Translations under genes and position numbers: made by a program
In this document: positions 42,403 through 51,467 of the stretch, piece by piece
Layout of the letters: the number at the start of each line of letters is the position of its first letter
Numbering within the stretch: position 1 is the first letter of the stretch
Notes under the pieces: generated by a model
What the model was told of the DNA's origin: nothing
The model's input: the letters and a program-made list of their open reading frames with translations, nothing else
Database searches by the model: none
Assembly (NCBI RefSeq): GCF_009720145.1
Contig: NZ_CP046252.1
Coordinates: 310,001-374,000 of the forward strand
DNA length: 64,000 nucleotides
Reading direction: 5' to 3'
Source of the DNA: Sphingobium sp. CAP-1
GTDB lineage: Bacteria; Pseudomonadota; Alphaproteobacteria; Sphingomonadales; Sphingomonadaceae

Positions 42403-43617
42403 TCAATCGGCTTCTGGATTGCGGAAATTCAGCCGCCGCGTCACCGTGTAATCGAGTATCCCGACCAGCAGATAGCTGATCCCCTGTTTCAGCAGCGTCA
42501 GGAAGGTGCGGCTGGCGCGGTGCGCCTCCAGACTGATCGCGCGGCTCTCGCGGGCTTCTTGCGTGATGAAGCCGCGCACCGCCGCCGCGAAATCCCGGTC
42601 CTCCACCCGCAGCATCAGTTCCAGATTGAGGAACAGGCTGCGCATGTCGAAATTGGCCGATCCCACGAACACCGCATCATCGATGACGATCAGCTTCATG
42701 TGCAGCTTGCACGGTTGATATTCATATATCTCCACGCCCCGTTTCAGCAGTGGCCCGTAGAGCAGCCGCGCCGCCGCCACGGTCGCGCCATTGTCCGACC
42801 GGGACGGCAGGATGATCCGCGCGCCGGCCCGCCGCGCCGCCCGCGCGATGCGCTTGAGCATGCCCCGACCGGGCGAGAAATAGGCGGCGATCATATCCAC
42901 CCTTTGCGCCCGTTCCAGATCATGTTTCACCACCTGCGCCCAGGGGCTGAGGCGTCGGGTCGGCCCGCCGATCAGCCAGCGGAACGGCTCTGCCGGATCA
43001 TGATGCAGCGCCGGATGCCATTGCCGCACCATCCGCCGCAGCGTGCGGAACCGCTGCTTCTTCGTCGATACCCAGCGCCAGAGCTGGCCATACCAGTTGG
43101 CCATCGCCTCGACCTGGTCGCCGGTGATCCACAGGCCGATGTCGCGCCAGTAATCGTCCGCCGGAATGCCGAAATAGCCATCCTCGACATTGAAGCCGCC
43201 GATCAGCAATTGCGCTTCGTCGGCGATCGCCATTTTCTGATGGTTGCGGATCAGATAGCGGGTCGACCGCCGCGTCCCGAACCGCGCGAACTGCGCGCCG
43301 GCATCGACCAGCGGAGCAAAGAAGCTGTCGGGGGTTCTGGCCGATCCGAAGCCGTCGACCATCAGCGTCACGGCGACGCCGCGCGCCCGCGCCGCGATCA
43401 GCGCGTCGCGCACCAGAGTTCCGCTGCCGTCGGCCGCGAAGATATAATAATAGAGTTTCAGGCTGTGTCGCGCGTCCGCGATCAGGGCGACCAGCGCGTC
43501 GCGCAACCCCGGCCCGTCGGCGATCAGCCGCAACCGGTTGCCGGCCAGATTGGCGCTGATCGCGTCCATGCGGGGGCGGGGCGCGGCAGGCGCGGGGGCT
43601 GGCTTTACGGTCGCCAT
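42403..43617 (-). CDS. Phospholipase D-like / cardiolipin synthase family protein
   Basis: 404 aa with two HKD motifs: NHQKMAIADEAQLLIGGFN and LHMKLIVIDDAVFVGSANFD. No N-terminal membrane helices like those of ClsA, so closer to ClsB/YbhO in layout. It would join phosphatidyl groups to make cardiolipin or hydrolyse phosphodiesters. Single gene, convergent with the two-component operon. Confidence 0.88.
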   Translation of the reverse strand: MATVKPAPAPAAPRPRMDAISANLAGNRLRLIADGPGLRDALVALIADARHSLKLYYYIFAADGSGTLVRDALIAARARGVAVTLMVDGFGSARTPDSFFAPLVDAGAQFARFGTRRSTRYLIRNHQKMAIADEAQLLIGGFNVEDGYFGIPADDYWRDIGLWITGDQVEAMANWYGQLWRWVSTKKQRFRTLRRMVRQWHPALHHDPAEPFRWLIGGPTRRLSPWAQVVKHDLERAQRVDMIAAYFSPGRGMLKRIARAARRAGARIILPSRSDNGATVAAARLLYGPLLKRGVEIYEYQPCKLHMKLIVIDDAVFVGSANFDMRSLFLNLELMLRVEDRDFAAAVRGFITQEARESRAISLEAHRASRTFLTLLKQGISYLLVGILDYTVTRRLNFRNPEAD

Positions 43618-43741
43618 ACCCCTTCATGCCGTGTTTGGCTGGGCTATGCCATGGCTTTATGGCCTTTTCATTGACTCGATGTTGGCGCGCTGCTAGTGGC
43701 CCGGTTCACGACTTTCCTTCCGTTTTTGCAGGAGGCCCTGT

Positions 43742-44086
43742 TTGGCCCGCGTTACCGTCGAAGATTGCGTCGACAAGATTACCAACCGTTTCGACCTCGT
43801 CCTGCTCGCCGCCCAGCGCGCGCGGGAGATTTCCGGCGGCGCCGAGCTGACGCTTGACCGCGATCGTGACAAGAATCCGGTCGTCGCGCTGCGGGAAATC
43901 GCCGAGGAAACCGTTCTGCCTGCCGATCTTCACGATTCGGTCGTCGCGTCGCTGCAAAAGGTGCAGATCGATGATGACGACACGCCGGACGAAATCGGCT
44001 CGATCGCCCAGTCGGCGGAGGCGCTGCGCCTGACCGCCGCCGCGCCGCCGCGCAACCAGAATATCGGCGGCGACTACGACGGCTGA
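43742..44086 (+). CDS. rpoZ: DNA-directed RNA polymerase omega subunit
   Basis: 114 aa. MARVTVEDCVDKITNRFDLVLLAAQRAREI is the family signature, with an acidic tail. The start codon is TTG at 43742, with AGGAGG eight bases upstream; no ATG is available in frame at the right place. A hairpin terminator follows. Confidence 0.96.
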   Translation: MARVTVEDCVDKITNRFDLVLLAAQRAREISGGAELTLDRDRDKNPVVALREIAEETVLPADLHDSVVASLQKVQIDDDDTPDEIGSIAQSAEALRLTAAAPPRNQNIGGDYDG

Positions 44087-44112
44087 TCGGCTTACCAGTT
44101 TGGAGAGGGAAA

Positions 44113-44145
44113 GAGGCCCGGCCTGCGCAAGCAGGACCGGGCCTC
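44113..44145 (+). terminator. Hairpin terminator of rpoZ
   Basis: Stem of 14 pairs with one bulged base (44113-44126 with 44131-44145); the T run after it is weak. Confidence 0.6.
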
Positions 44146-44206
44146 GACCTTATTAAGGATCAGGAAGGGGCGCGGCGGATCAGCCATCCGTCGCGCCCCT
44201 TTTCGT

Positions 44207-44557
44207 TCAGCATTTCGAATTGCGGTCGATCGCCCGGCCGGCCAGCGCGCCCGCGCCCGCGCCGATGATCGTGCCCGGCGTGCGATCGCCCTGCGTATCG
44301 ACGGCCCGGCCCAGCAGCGCGCCGGCGACCCCGCCCAGCAGCAGCCCGGTGGTGCCGCCCGACTTGCGGCAGCGATAGCCGCGGTCGTCGCGATAGCCCC
44401 GGCGGTCGACATAGCGGTCGCCGCGATAATGATCGCCGCGATAGTCGCGATGATAGCCGCGCCGGTCATGGTCGCGGGCATAGGATGCCGTGGGGATGAC
44501 GGCGCCCAGCGATGCGGCGGCCAGGGCGGTGGCCAATATGGCTTTGCGAATGAACAT
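44207..44557 (-). CDS. Glycine-zipper 2TM-domain exported protein
   Basis: 116 aa. Signal peptide to about residue 27 (PTASYA), a long Arg/Tyr/Asp/His-rich repeat stretch (YHRDYRGDHYRGDRYVDRRG), then a glycine zipper (GLLLGGVAGALLGRAVD, IIGAGAGALAGRAID). Similar to outer-membrane YMGG/17-kDa-antigen proteins. Function unknown. Confidence 0.82.
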   Translation of the reverse strand: MFIRKAILATALAAASLGAVIPTASYARDHDRRGYHRDYRGDHYRGDRYVDRRGYRDDRGYRCRKSGGTTGLLLGGVAGALLGRAVDTQGDRTPGTIIGAGAGALAGRAIDRNSKC

Positions 44558-44646
44558 AAATTCTCCTCGGACCTGATATTCTTTTGACGGTCCGGCTATC
44601 GCATGGCCGACTTGTTCCGATCCTGAACCACCCTGTTATGCGCCGT

Positions 44647-45354
44647 TCAGATTAGGGCGCGGCCGCCGTCCACTTCCGGCAGCGCCCAGTCGATCGGGCC
44701 GCGCCCCTGCGCTTCCAGAAAGGCGTTGGCTTTCGAAAAGGGGCGCGATCCCAGAAAGCCGTTATGCGCCGACAGCGGGGAGGGGTGGGCGGACTTGATC
44801 ACCAGATGGCGGCTCTGGTCGACAAAGGCGGCCTTGCGCTGGGCATAGGCGCCCCACAGCAGGAACACGACCGGCTCCTCCTTCTGCGCCACCTGCCGGA
44901 TCACCGCGTCGGTGAACAATTCCCATCCCTTGCCCTGATGCGACGCGGCGCGGCCCATCTCCACCGTCAGCACGCTGTTGAGCAGCAGCACGCCCTGTTG
45001 CGCCCAATGTTCCAGAAAGCCGTGGCTCGCCCGCGCGATGCCCAGATCGGCCTGCATTTCCTTGTAGATATTGACCAGCGACGGCGGCGTGCGCACGCCC
45101 GGCTGCACCGAAAAGCACAGGCCATGCGCCTGTCCTTCGCCATGATAGGGGTCTTGCCCCAATATCACCGCCTTGACCCGGTCGAGCGGGGTCAGGTCGA
45201 GCGCGCGGAAATATTCGCTCCCTCTGGGGAAGATGCGCTTGCCCGCCGCCTTCTCCGCCTGAAGAAAGGCCTTGAGCGCCTGCATGTGCGGTGCGGCGAA
45301 CTGATCGGCCAGCGGCGCGCGCCAGCTTTCGTGCAGCTTGATCCTGTCTGTCAT
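44647..45354 (-). CDS. ung: Uracil-DNA glycosylase
   Basis: 235 aa, family 1. Catalytic water-activating Asp in VILGQDPYHGEGQAHGL, Phe stacking in LCFSV, and His-Pro-Ser loop in SAHPSPLSAHNGF. Removes uracil from DNA. Confidence 0.96.
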   Translation of the reverse strand: MTDRIKLHESWRAPLADQFAAPHMQALKAFLQAEKAAGKRIFPRGSEYFRALDLTPLDRVKAVILGQDPYHGEGQAHGLCFSVQPGVRTPPSLVNIYKEMQADLGIARASHGFLEHWAQQGVLLLNSVLTVEMGRAASHQGKGWELFTDAVIRQVAQKEEPVVFLLWGAYAQRKAAFVDQSRHLVIKSAHPSPLSAHNGFLGSRPFSKANAFLEAQGRGPIDWALPEVDGGRALI

Positions 45355-45449
45355 GGCGCCCCTGATGGCCTGCGTCGCAAAGCCCTGTCAACGCGTCGAT
45401 TTGCGGTTAAGGCTCTTGCCTCGCGCGGCCCGATCCGCAACTACGGGTC

Positions 45450-46505
45450 ATGCCGCTTTCCCGATCGCTATCCCTGTTCGCCGCCCTTGGGCTGTTCCTC
45501 GCCCCCTTGCCCAGCGCCGACGCCTTCGGCCCCCCGCCCAAGCCGCTGCTCCAGCAAAGCGCAGAGGCCAAGCTGCTGGCGGAGTTCGCCCGCTTCGCGA
45601 CCCTGTCGGACGGCACGGTCGGCATCGCCGTGCGCGACCTCCAGACCGGGGAGACGCAGGCGCTGAACGGCGACACGCTGTTCCCGATGGCCAGCGCCTA
45701 TAAGGTGGCGGTCGCCGGCCGCATCTTCGCGCTGGTCGATGCCGGCGACCTGCGGCTGGACGATCAGCTTGCGCTCGATCCCGCGCTGGCGAGCGAGGGC
45801 GGCATCGCCTGGATGTTCTCCCGCCCCGGCGCGACCCTGTCGGTCGACCGGCTGCTGGAACTGATGCTGCAAAAGAGTGACAATAATGCGACCGACGTGC
45901 TGGTCGCGCGTGCCGGCGGGCCGCAGGCGATCACCGCCTTTGTGACCAGGCTGGGCGTCACCGGCCTGCGCGTCGACAGCGACACCGCGCATCTGCTCTA
46001 CCGGGCGATGGGCATCCATCCTTTATCCGGCAGCTTCCGGCAAAATGCCGACGCGGCGCGCCGCGCCGACCCGCAACTGGCGGTGCGCGACATACGCGAT
46101 CTGCCCAACCTGACCTTCGCCACCGAGCCGGAGGACACCTCCACCCCCACGGCGATGCTCGACCTCATGACCGCCTATGAGGAAGGCCGCGCCCTGTCGC
46201 CCGCCAGCACCGAACGCTTCTTCACCATCATGGCGCATTGCGAAACCGGCAAGGCGCGGATCGTCGGCATGTTGCCGCCCGGCACCGCCGTCGCGCACAA
46301 GACCGGATCGCTGAACGGTGTCGGCAATGATGTCGGCATCGTCCGCCTGCCTGATGGACGCCGCTTTGCGGTGGTCGTTTTCGTGATGAAGGACAGCAAG
46401 GGCCATGTGTCGCGCGACCGTATCATCGCGGAAGCGGCGCGGGCGGCCTATGACTATTTTCTCTACGCCCCGGACAGGGCGCACGGCCGGGCGCATAACG
46501 CTTAA
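45450..46505 (+). CDS. Class A beta-lactamase-like serine hydrolase, exported
   Basis: 351 aa. Signal peptide to about residue 25, then serine-protease-fold motifs: SAYK (active Ser), KSDNNAT (SDN) and HKTGS (KTG). In class A enzymes a Glu in an E-x-x-L-N motif lies about 36 residues after SDN; here that position reads LRVDSDTAHLL and no ExxLN is seen. About 55 extra residues precede EPEDTSTPTAM, which aligns with the usual DTTTP-x-AM. It may therefore be a hydrolase or a poor lactamase rather than a working resistance enzyme. Confidence 0.82.
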   Translation: MPLSRSLSLFAALGLFLAPLPSADAFGPPPKPLLQQSAEAKLLAEFARFATLSDGTVGIAVRDLQTGETQALNGDTLFPMASAYKVAVAGRIFALVDAGDLRLDDQLALDPALASEGGIAWMFSRPGATLSVDRLLELMLQKSDNNATDVLVARAGGPQAITAFVTRLGVTGLRVDSDTAHLLYRAMGIHPLSGSFRQNADAARRADPQLAVRDIRDLPNLTFATEPEDTSTPTAMLDLMTAYEEGRALSPASTERFFTIMAHCETGKARIVGMLPPGTAVAHKTGSLNGVGNDVGIVRLPDGRRFAVVVFVMKDSKGHVSRDRIIAEAARAAYDYFLYAPDRAHGRAHNA

Positions 46506-46573
46506 CAGAAAGCGGACGAATCGTTACGCTGCCGGCCAGAGAGGGTGCCAAAGAGCAGCAGGACGTGACCAGC

Positions 46574-46930
46574 ATGAAACGCTTTCGCGATTTCTGGCCC
46601 TATTATTTGCAGGAACATGCGCGCGCCGGCACGCGCGCGCTCCATTATGCGGGCACCAGCCTGGCCGTGGGGTTGCTGGCGGCGGCGCCCTTTGCCGGCC
46701 ATTGGTGGGTTGCGGTGGCGCTGCCGGTCGCGGGCTATGGTTTCGCCTGGGCGGGCCACGGCCTGATCGAACATAATCGGCCGGCGACCTTTCGCTATCC
46801 CTTCTGGTCGCTGCGCGCCGATTTCGTGATGCTGCAACGCTTCCTGACCGGCCGGATCGCCGGCGATCTCGTCAGGGCCGGCGTGCGGGCGGACGGCACG
46901 GTCGATCCGGCGCGGCGGATCATGGGCTGA
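46574..46930 (+). CDS. DUF962 / Mpo1-like membrane protein
   Basis: 118 aa. FWPYYLQEHARAGTRALHYAGTSLAV is the DUF962 start with conserved His residues, then GHGLIEHNRPATFRYPFWSLRADF. Yeast Mpo1 is an iron-dependent fatty-acid alpha-dioxygenase; the bacterial short form is not characterised. ATG at 46574; a GTG at 46565 is possible. Confidence 0.86.
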   Translation: MKRFRDFWPYYLQEHARAGTRALHYAGTSLAVGLLAAAPFAGHWWVAVALPVAGYGFAWAGHGLIEHNRPATFRYPFWSLRADFVMLQRFLTGRIAGDLVRAGVRADGTVDPARRIMG

Positions 46931-46974
46931 CCGTATCGCTTGACCCCGCACGGCGCTCTGCCACAAGGGGCGCG

Positions 46975-48042
46975 ATGGCTCTCACCGCGACCTTCTCGCT
47001 GCCCGACCGGGCGACTTTGGCGCAGCGCTGGCAGGCGCTGGAGGCGCGGTCGGATGCGTCCTTCTTCCTGCGCTGGACCTGGGTGGGGGCGTGGCTGGAC
47101 AGCTATGCGATCCGTCCCGATCTGCTCGCCGTCACCGATGGGGAGGGCAGGGACGTGGCGCTGGCGCTGGTTGGCCATGCGATGCAGCCGCGCCTGCTGG
47201 GGGGCGTGGCGACGCTCAGCCTCAACCAGTCTGGCGACCCGCAAGCCGACCGGCCCTATGTCGAATATAATGGCCTGCTGGCCGAAGCCGGACGGGAAGC
47301 GGAGGCGACCGCCGCCGCGCTGGCTGCGCTCGCCCGCCGCCGCGACTGGCGGGCGCTGCGGCTGAGCGGCATCGCGCCGGACTCGCCACTGCTCGGCCTG
47401 CCCGCCCGGCGCAAGACCCGCGTCGACATGTCGCCCGTCTATCAGGTCGATCTCGACGCGGTGCGCGCGGCGGATGGCGATTATCTCTCCCTGCTCAGTG
47501 CCAACACACGTAGCCAGATCCGCCGCGCGATGAAGGATCATGGCGGCCCGCTGCCCGATGTCGCCACCGCCGGGCTGGACGACATTGCCGCGTGGCTGGA
47601 TGATATGGCCGCGCTCAACGGCGGCCGTCATGCCGACAATGCCTGGGATAGTGCGACCTTCCGCCAGTTCGTCGCCACGCTCGCCGCGCGCGGGCTGGCC
47701 AGCGGCGCGGTCGAGTTGCTGCGCTTCACCGATGCCGGCGGGCTGGTCGGCCTGTTGCTGAATTTCGTGCAGGACGGGGTCGCGATGAACTATCAGTCCG
47801 CCTTCGCCGACCCGCGCACGGCCAAGGACAAGCCCGGCCTGCTCTGCCACGCCGCCGCGGTCGGCCATTATGCCGCGCGCGGCCTGTCCCGCTATTCGCT
47901 GCTGGCGGGCAAGGATCGCTACAAGCAGAGCCTTTCGACCTGCGAGGAGGCGCTCGAATGGTGGCAGATCGAACGGTTCAGCCCGCGGCTCGAAGCCGAA
48001 GCGCTGCTGCGCCGCCTGCTCAGGCGCCCAGCTTCCGCATGA
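46975..48042 (+). CDS. FemAB/BioF2-like GNAT-superfamily transferase
   Basis: 355 aa. Two GNAT-like halves, as in Acetyltransf_6/CelD-type proteins: WTWVGAWLDSYAIRPDLLAV at the start, LLSANTRSQIRRAMKDHG in the middle, and a typical end with YQSAFADPRTAKDKPGLLCHAAAVGHYAARGLSRYSLLAGKDRYK. These proteins are often linked to exopolysaccharide or surface-glycan modification. Convergent with the cupin-like gene; the ends overlap by 23 bases. Confidence 0.8.
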   Translation: MALTATFSLPDRATLAQRWQALEARSDASFFLRWTWVGAWLDSYAIRPDLLAVTDGEGRDVALALVGHAMQPRLLGGVATLSLNQSGDPQADRPYVEYNGLLAEAGREAEATAAALAALARRRDWRALRLSGIAPDSPLLGLPARRKTRVDMSPVYQVDLDAVRAADGDYLSLLSANTRSQIRRAMKDHGGPLPDVATAGLDDIAAWLDDMAALNGGRHADNAWDSATFRQFVATLAARGLASGAVELLRFTDAGGLVGLLLNFVQDGVAMNYQSAFADPRTAKDKPGLLCHAAAVGHYAARGLSRYSLLAGKDRYKQSLSTCEEALEWWQIERFSPRLEAEALLRRLLRRPASA

Positions 48043-48889
48043 CGCGATAGACCAGACGGCGCAGACCCTGCTTTTCGGGCTGTGGGCTGACCGTCCCGAC
48101 CGGCAAGCCGCGCTTGCGCAGCAGCGCGTTGAAACTGTGCAATTCGCCCTCGGCCACGCTGCGATCCGACCGCCATGTCACCGACAGGCTGACCGACACG
48201 GTCGGGCCGTTCTCCACGAAATGCGGCGCCTTGACCGGCACATGGATGGCGTCGCCCGGTTCCAGCCGAACCGCCGTTCCGTGGGCCTTGAACCCGTCCT
48301 GCCAGATCAGGTTGCGATGCCCGCCAGCGTGGAAATCCTCGCTCTTCTGCGCCGGCACCAGTTGCTCGTCGCGCGCGGGAAAGACGGTCATGGTCTTTAC
48401 CCCCATGATCTGGAGCAGGATATTATGCTCCGGGTCCATGTGGAAAGGCGTGATGCTGCCGGGGGAGGACAGGAAGATGAACGCCTCGCGCTTCAGCATC
48501 GGTCCGGTCCGGTCCGCGACGATCGGCGCCAGTTCGGCCAGCGCCGCGTCGAGCAGCGCAGCATAGGCCGGGTCGCGCTCGACATTTTTCAGCACGGCCC
48601 AACTGCCGTTCGTCTCGATCGTGCGGATCGTCTCGCCCAGGCTCAGCCCGTTGGACGGCGTATCCTCCGGCCGCACGCCCAGCGGCAGCTTGCCCAGATT
48701 ATATTCGACCGACGATGCCGGCATCCGTTCCGCCAATGCGGCCAGCGCGTCCAGCGTCAGCAGGGCGTGGCCCGTCAGCCCATGGCTGAGCTTGGTCGAC
48801 TGGTCGGGATAAGCGGCGGCGAAAATGGCGCGCGCGCCTTCCGGGAAAGTCGCGCCGTCTGCCGGCGCGATCGGGCTGTGCGCGGTCAT
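48020..48889 (-). CDS. Cupin-like / JmjC-type domain protein
   Basis: 289 aa with a cupin-like core: SPGSITPFHMDPEHNILLQI carries the His-x-Asp metal pair, and EPGDAIHVPVKAPHFVEN the distal His. This is the pattern of 2-oxoglutarate/Fe hydroxylases in the cupin_8 group. ATG at 48889 has AAAGGAC upstream and overlaps the end of the next upstream gene by four bases. Target unknown. Confidence 0.8.
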   Translation of the reverse strand: MTAHSPIAPADGATFPEGARAIFAAAYPDQSTKLSHGLTGHALLTLDALAALAERMPASSVEYNLGKLPLGVRPEDTPSNGLSLGETIRTIETNGSWAVLKNVERDPAYAALLDAALAELAPIVADRTGPMLKREAFIFLSSPGSITPFHMDPEHNILLQIMGVKTMTVFPARDEQLVPAQKSEDFHAGGHRNLIWQDGFKAHGTAVRLEPGDAIHVPVKAPHFVENGPTVSVSLSVTWRSDRSVAEGELHSFNALLRKRGLPVGTVSPQPEKQGLRRLVYRVMRKLGA

Positions 48890-50004
48890 CGCTGTCCTTT
48901 CAATAGTCTGGCCAGGCCTTCGACACCGTTCGCCGCGACAAAGGCAGCGCGGCGCTGCATCCGTGCCGGCCCCTTGCCGTGCAGCGCGATGCGATATTGG
49001 ACGATGGTGCGTCGTTCCGCCCACAGGCTGTCGATCATCGGATGGTCGGGCGCGGCGCAACTGTCCATCCAGTCGATCGCGGGATCATCCTGCACCGCGT
49101 GGAGATTGGCGATCTCGATCAGCACGCCCGGCGAAAAGCGGCCCAATTGCTCGTCAAAGGCGATCTTGAAGGAGAAAGCGCCCGCTCCATGGCGGAAATT
49201 GACCAGCATCGCGATCGCCCGCTTGTCGAGGTCGATGCGCAGCATATGCAGCCGTCCGGCTTCGAACGCGGCGGTGCAGGCGGCGCGGAAGAAAGCGGCG
49301 TCGGCGGGCTTGCAGTCCATCGCCGTGCCTTTCGCGCCCTTCCATCCGGCCGCTTCCAGTGCCAGAAAATCACCGCACCAGCGCGGCAGGTCCGCGCCAT
49401 CAGTCAACAGGTGCGTCTCGACCGCGCCCATTTCCGCCAGTCGCTTCTGCAAGCGACGTAATTCCTTGCGCTTTTTCGATCGAACCTGGGTTTCCCAATA
49501 GGCGTCGGCGGACAGGTCCGACCGCAGCATCGCCCGCTCATAGCGGTGAATTTCGCGCCAGCCGCGTCGCTGTTCGACGCACACTGCCTCGATCGCGGCG
49601 GCATTGGCCCCGGCGGCGTCCAGTCCCTCCAGATGCAGGAAGCCGCGCGCCCAGGGTGCTGCGTCCAGTTGCGCCAGAAAGCCCCGCCATGCCGCCGTCT
49701 CATGCCCTCGCCGCAGCATCGGCGCACCGAAAAAACAATGGTCGTGCATCCAGTTGGCGACGCACGCGACCGGCAATCGTCCGTGGCGCGGCTGCACATG
49801 CAGCGGCAGCAGGCCGATCAGCACGGCGCCCTCGCGCACCTCGATCAGGTGCAGCCTGTCACCGCCCAGATGATCGATCGCCGCGCCCAGCATGTCGGGC
49901 GCGTAAAAGGCATTGGCTTCGGCCGCTTCTGTCGCCAGCGCTGCCCAGCGCGCGCGTTGGCCCGATCCGGGGGGCGGGACGGAAGGGTGGGATGCCATGT
50001 CCAT
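48886..50004 (-). CDS. FemAB-like GNAT-superfamily transferase
   Basis: 372 aa, another Acetyltransf_6/CelD-type protein, related in layout to the one at 46975. WMHDHCFFGAPMLRRG, VRSKKRKELRRLQKRLAEMG and FSFKIAFDEQLGRFSPGVLIEIANLHAVQDD are the telling segments. It is translationally coupled to the cupin-like gene, so the two probably act together, perhaps in modifying a surface molecule. Confidence 0.82.
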   Translation of the reverse strand: MDMASHPSVPPPGSGQRARWAALATEAAEANAFYAPDMLGAAIDHLGGDRLHLIEVREGAVLIGLLPLHVQPRHGRLPVACVANWMHDHCFFGAPMLRRGHETAAWRGFLAQLDAAPWARGFLHLEGLDAAGANAAAIEAVCVEQRRGWREIHRYERAMLRSDLSADAYWETQVRSKKRKELRRLQKRLAEMGAVETHLLTDGADLPRWCGDFLALEAAGWKGAKGTAMDCKPADAAFFRAACTAAFEAGRLHMLRIDLDKRAIAMLVNFRHGAGAFSFKIAFDEQLGRFSPGVLIEIANLHAVQDDPAIDWMDSCAAPDHPMIDSLWAERRTIVQYRIALHGKGPARMQRRAAFVAANGVEGLARLLKGQR

Positions 50005-50171
50005 GGCTTTCGCCTAGACGATAAAGATTAGGGGGCGGTAAAGATTAGGGAAAGCCTAAGCCTTTGCGGATAAGTGCGCTGGGCGCACCTGCACGGGCTT
50101 TACATCGCCCCCCTTATTGTCGGAGACGGGCGCACCGATGCTGCACCGCAGCCTTCGTGGGAGATAAGAGT

Positions 50172-51167
50172 GTGACGATCCTGGTTACCGGCGTCGCCGG
50201 CTTCATCGGTATGCAGGTCGCTGACCGGCTGCTGGCGCAGGGCCATGCCGTGGTCGGTATCGACAATATGAACGATTATTATTCGGTGTCGCTGAAACGG
50301 GACCGGATCGCCGCGTTGCAGGCGGCGCATGGCGGGTTGTTCACCTTCCACGAACTGGATTTCGCCGACATGGATGCGATGCGCGCGGCGCTGCACGACC
50401 AGATCATCGAATCGATCGTACATCTGGGTGCGCAGGCCGGCGTGCGCTATTCGCTCATCAACCCCGATGCCTATGTCCGCGCCAATCTTGTCGGCCATGT
50501 CAATATATTGGAACTGGCGCGCGAGCGGCGCGTCCGCCATCTCGTCTATGCCTCCTCCTCCTCCGTCTATGGTGGCAATGACATATTGCCCTTCCGGGTC
50601 GAGGATCGCGCCGACCATCCCATCTCGCTCTATGCCGCGACCAAGCGCGCCGACGAACTGATGAGCGAAACCTACGCCCATCTGTTCCGTATCCCCATGA
50701 CCGGGCTGCGGTTTTTCACCGTCTACGGCCCGTGGGGACGGCCCGACATGGCGATGTGGATTTTCACGTCAAAGATATTGGCGGGCCAGCCGATCCCGGT
50801 TTTCAACCATGGCCGGATGCAGCGCGACTTCACCTATATCGACGATATCGTGACCGGGGTGGTGGCGTGCCTTGAACGTCCCCCCGCCGATGATGGCGCG
50901 GCCAAGCCCGGCGGCAGCCGCGCGCCGCACCGGCTCTACAATATCGGCAATAACCGGCCCGAAGAGCTGATGCATCTGATCGCGGTGCTGGAGGATGCGC
51001 TGGGTCGCAAGGCGGACATCGATTTCCAGCCGATGCAGCCGGGTGATGTCCATTCAACCTATGCCGACATCAGTGCCATTGCCCAGGATATCGGTTTTGC
51101 GCCCGCGACGGCAATCGAGTCGGGGGTGCCGCGATTCGTGGACTGGTATCGCAGTTATCATGATTGA
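50172..51167 (+). CDS. NAD-dependent nucleotide-sugar epimerase (UDP-glucuronate 4-epimerase-like)
   Basis: 331 aa extended SDR. VTGVAGFIGMQVADRL near the start, VGIDNMNDYYSVSLKRDR as in GalE/WbpP/UDP-GlcA epimerases, catalytic YAATK, and FFTVYGPWGRPDMAMWIF. GTG at 50172 is preceded by GGGAGA; it gives the proper N-terminus, whereas the longer frame adds 36 residues without features. Makes UDP-galacturonate or a related sugar for surface polysaccharide. Confidence 0.92.
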   Translation: MTILVTGVAGFIGMQVADRLLAQGHAVVGIDNMNDYYSVSLKRDRIAALQAAHGGLFTFHELDFADMDAMRAALHDQIIESIVHLGAQAGVRYSLINPDAYVRANLVGHVNILELARERRVRHLVYASSSSVYGGNDILPFRVEDRADHPISLYAATKRADELMSETYAHLFRIPMTGLRFFTVYGPWGRPDMAMWIFTSKILAGQPIPVFNHGRMQRDFTYIDDIVTGVVACLERPPADDGAAKPGGSRAPHRLYNIGNNRPEELMHLIAVLEDALGRKADIDFQPMQPGDVHSTYADISAIAQDIGFAPATAIESGVPRFVDWYRSYHD

Positions 51168-51467
51168 AGAAGAAAAAGGCAAAATGCACGCGCAGCGTTG
51201 AGGAAAGTTCCGCATTTCATCGACATAATCTATCGCTTCACCTTTTGTCTCGACGCGAATTTCGCGGAGCGTGCAGCAATTTTTCTTTCGCACTTGCAAA
51301 ATGGATTGCCATAAGTGCCTGTAACGGCGTAAACCGTGGTCGCAGGCTTGCTGATTGGCTCGCCGGGGGTCGCGGAACGAGGGAAAGACGACACGTCGAA
51401 TACGATGTTCGTCGCCGCTGGTCCGACTGTTTATTCGGTCTGGAGAGGCGGGAAAAAGGGCAAACGC

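Noticed and set aside
47870..49501. 543-codon plus-strand frame across the cupin-like and transferase genes
   Set aside because: Covers two well-supported minus-strand genes and has no recognisable domain.
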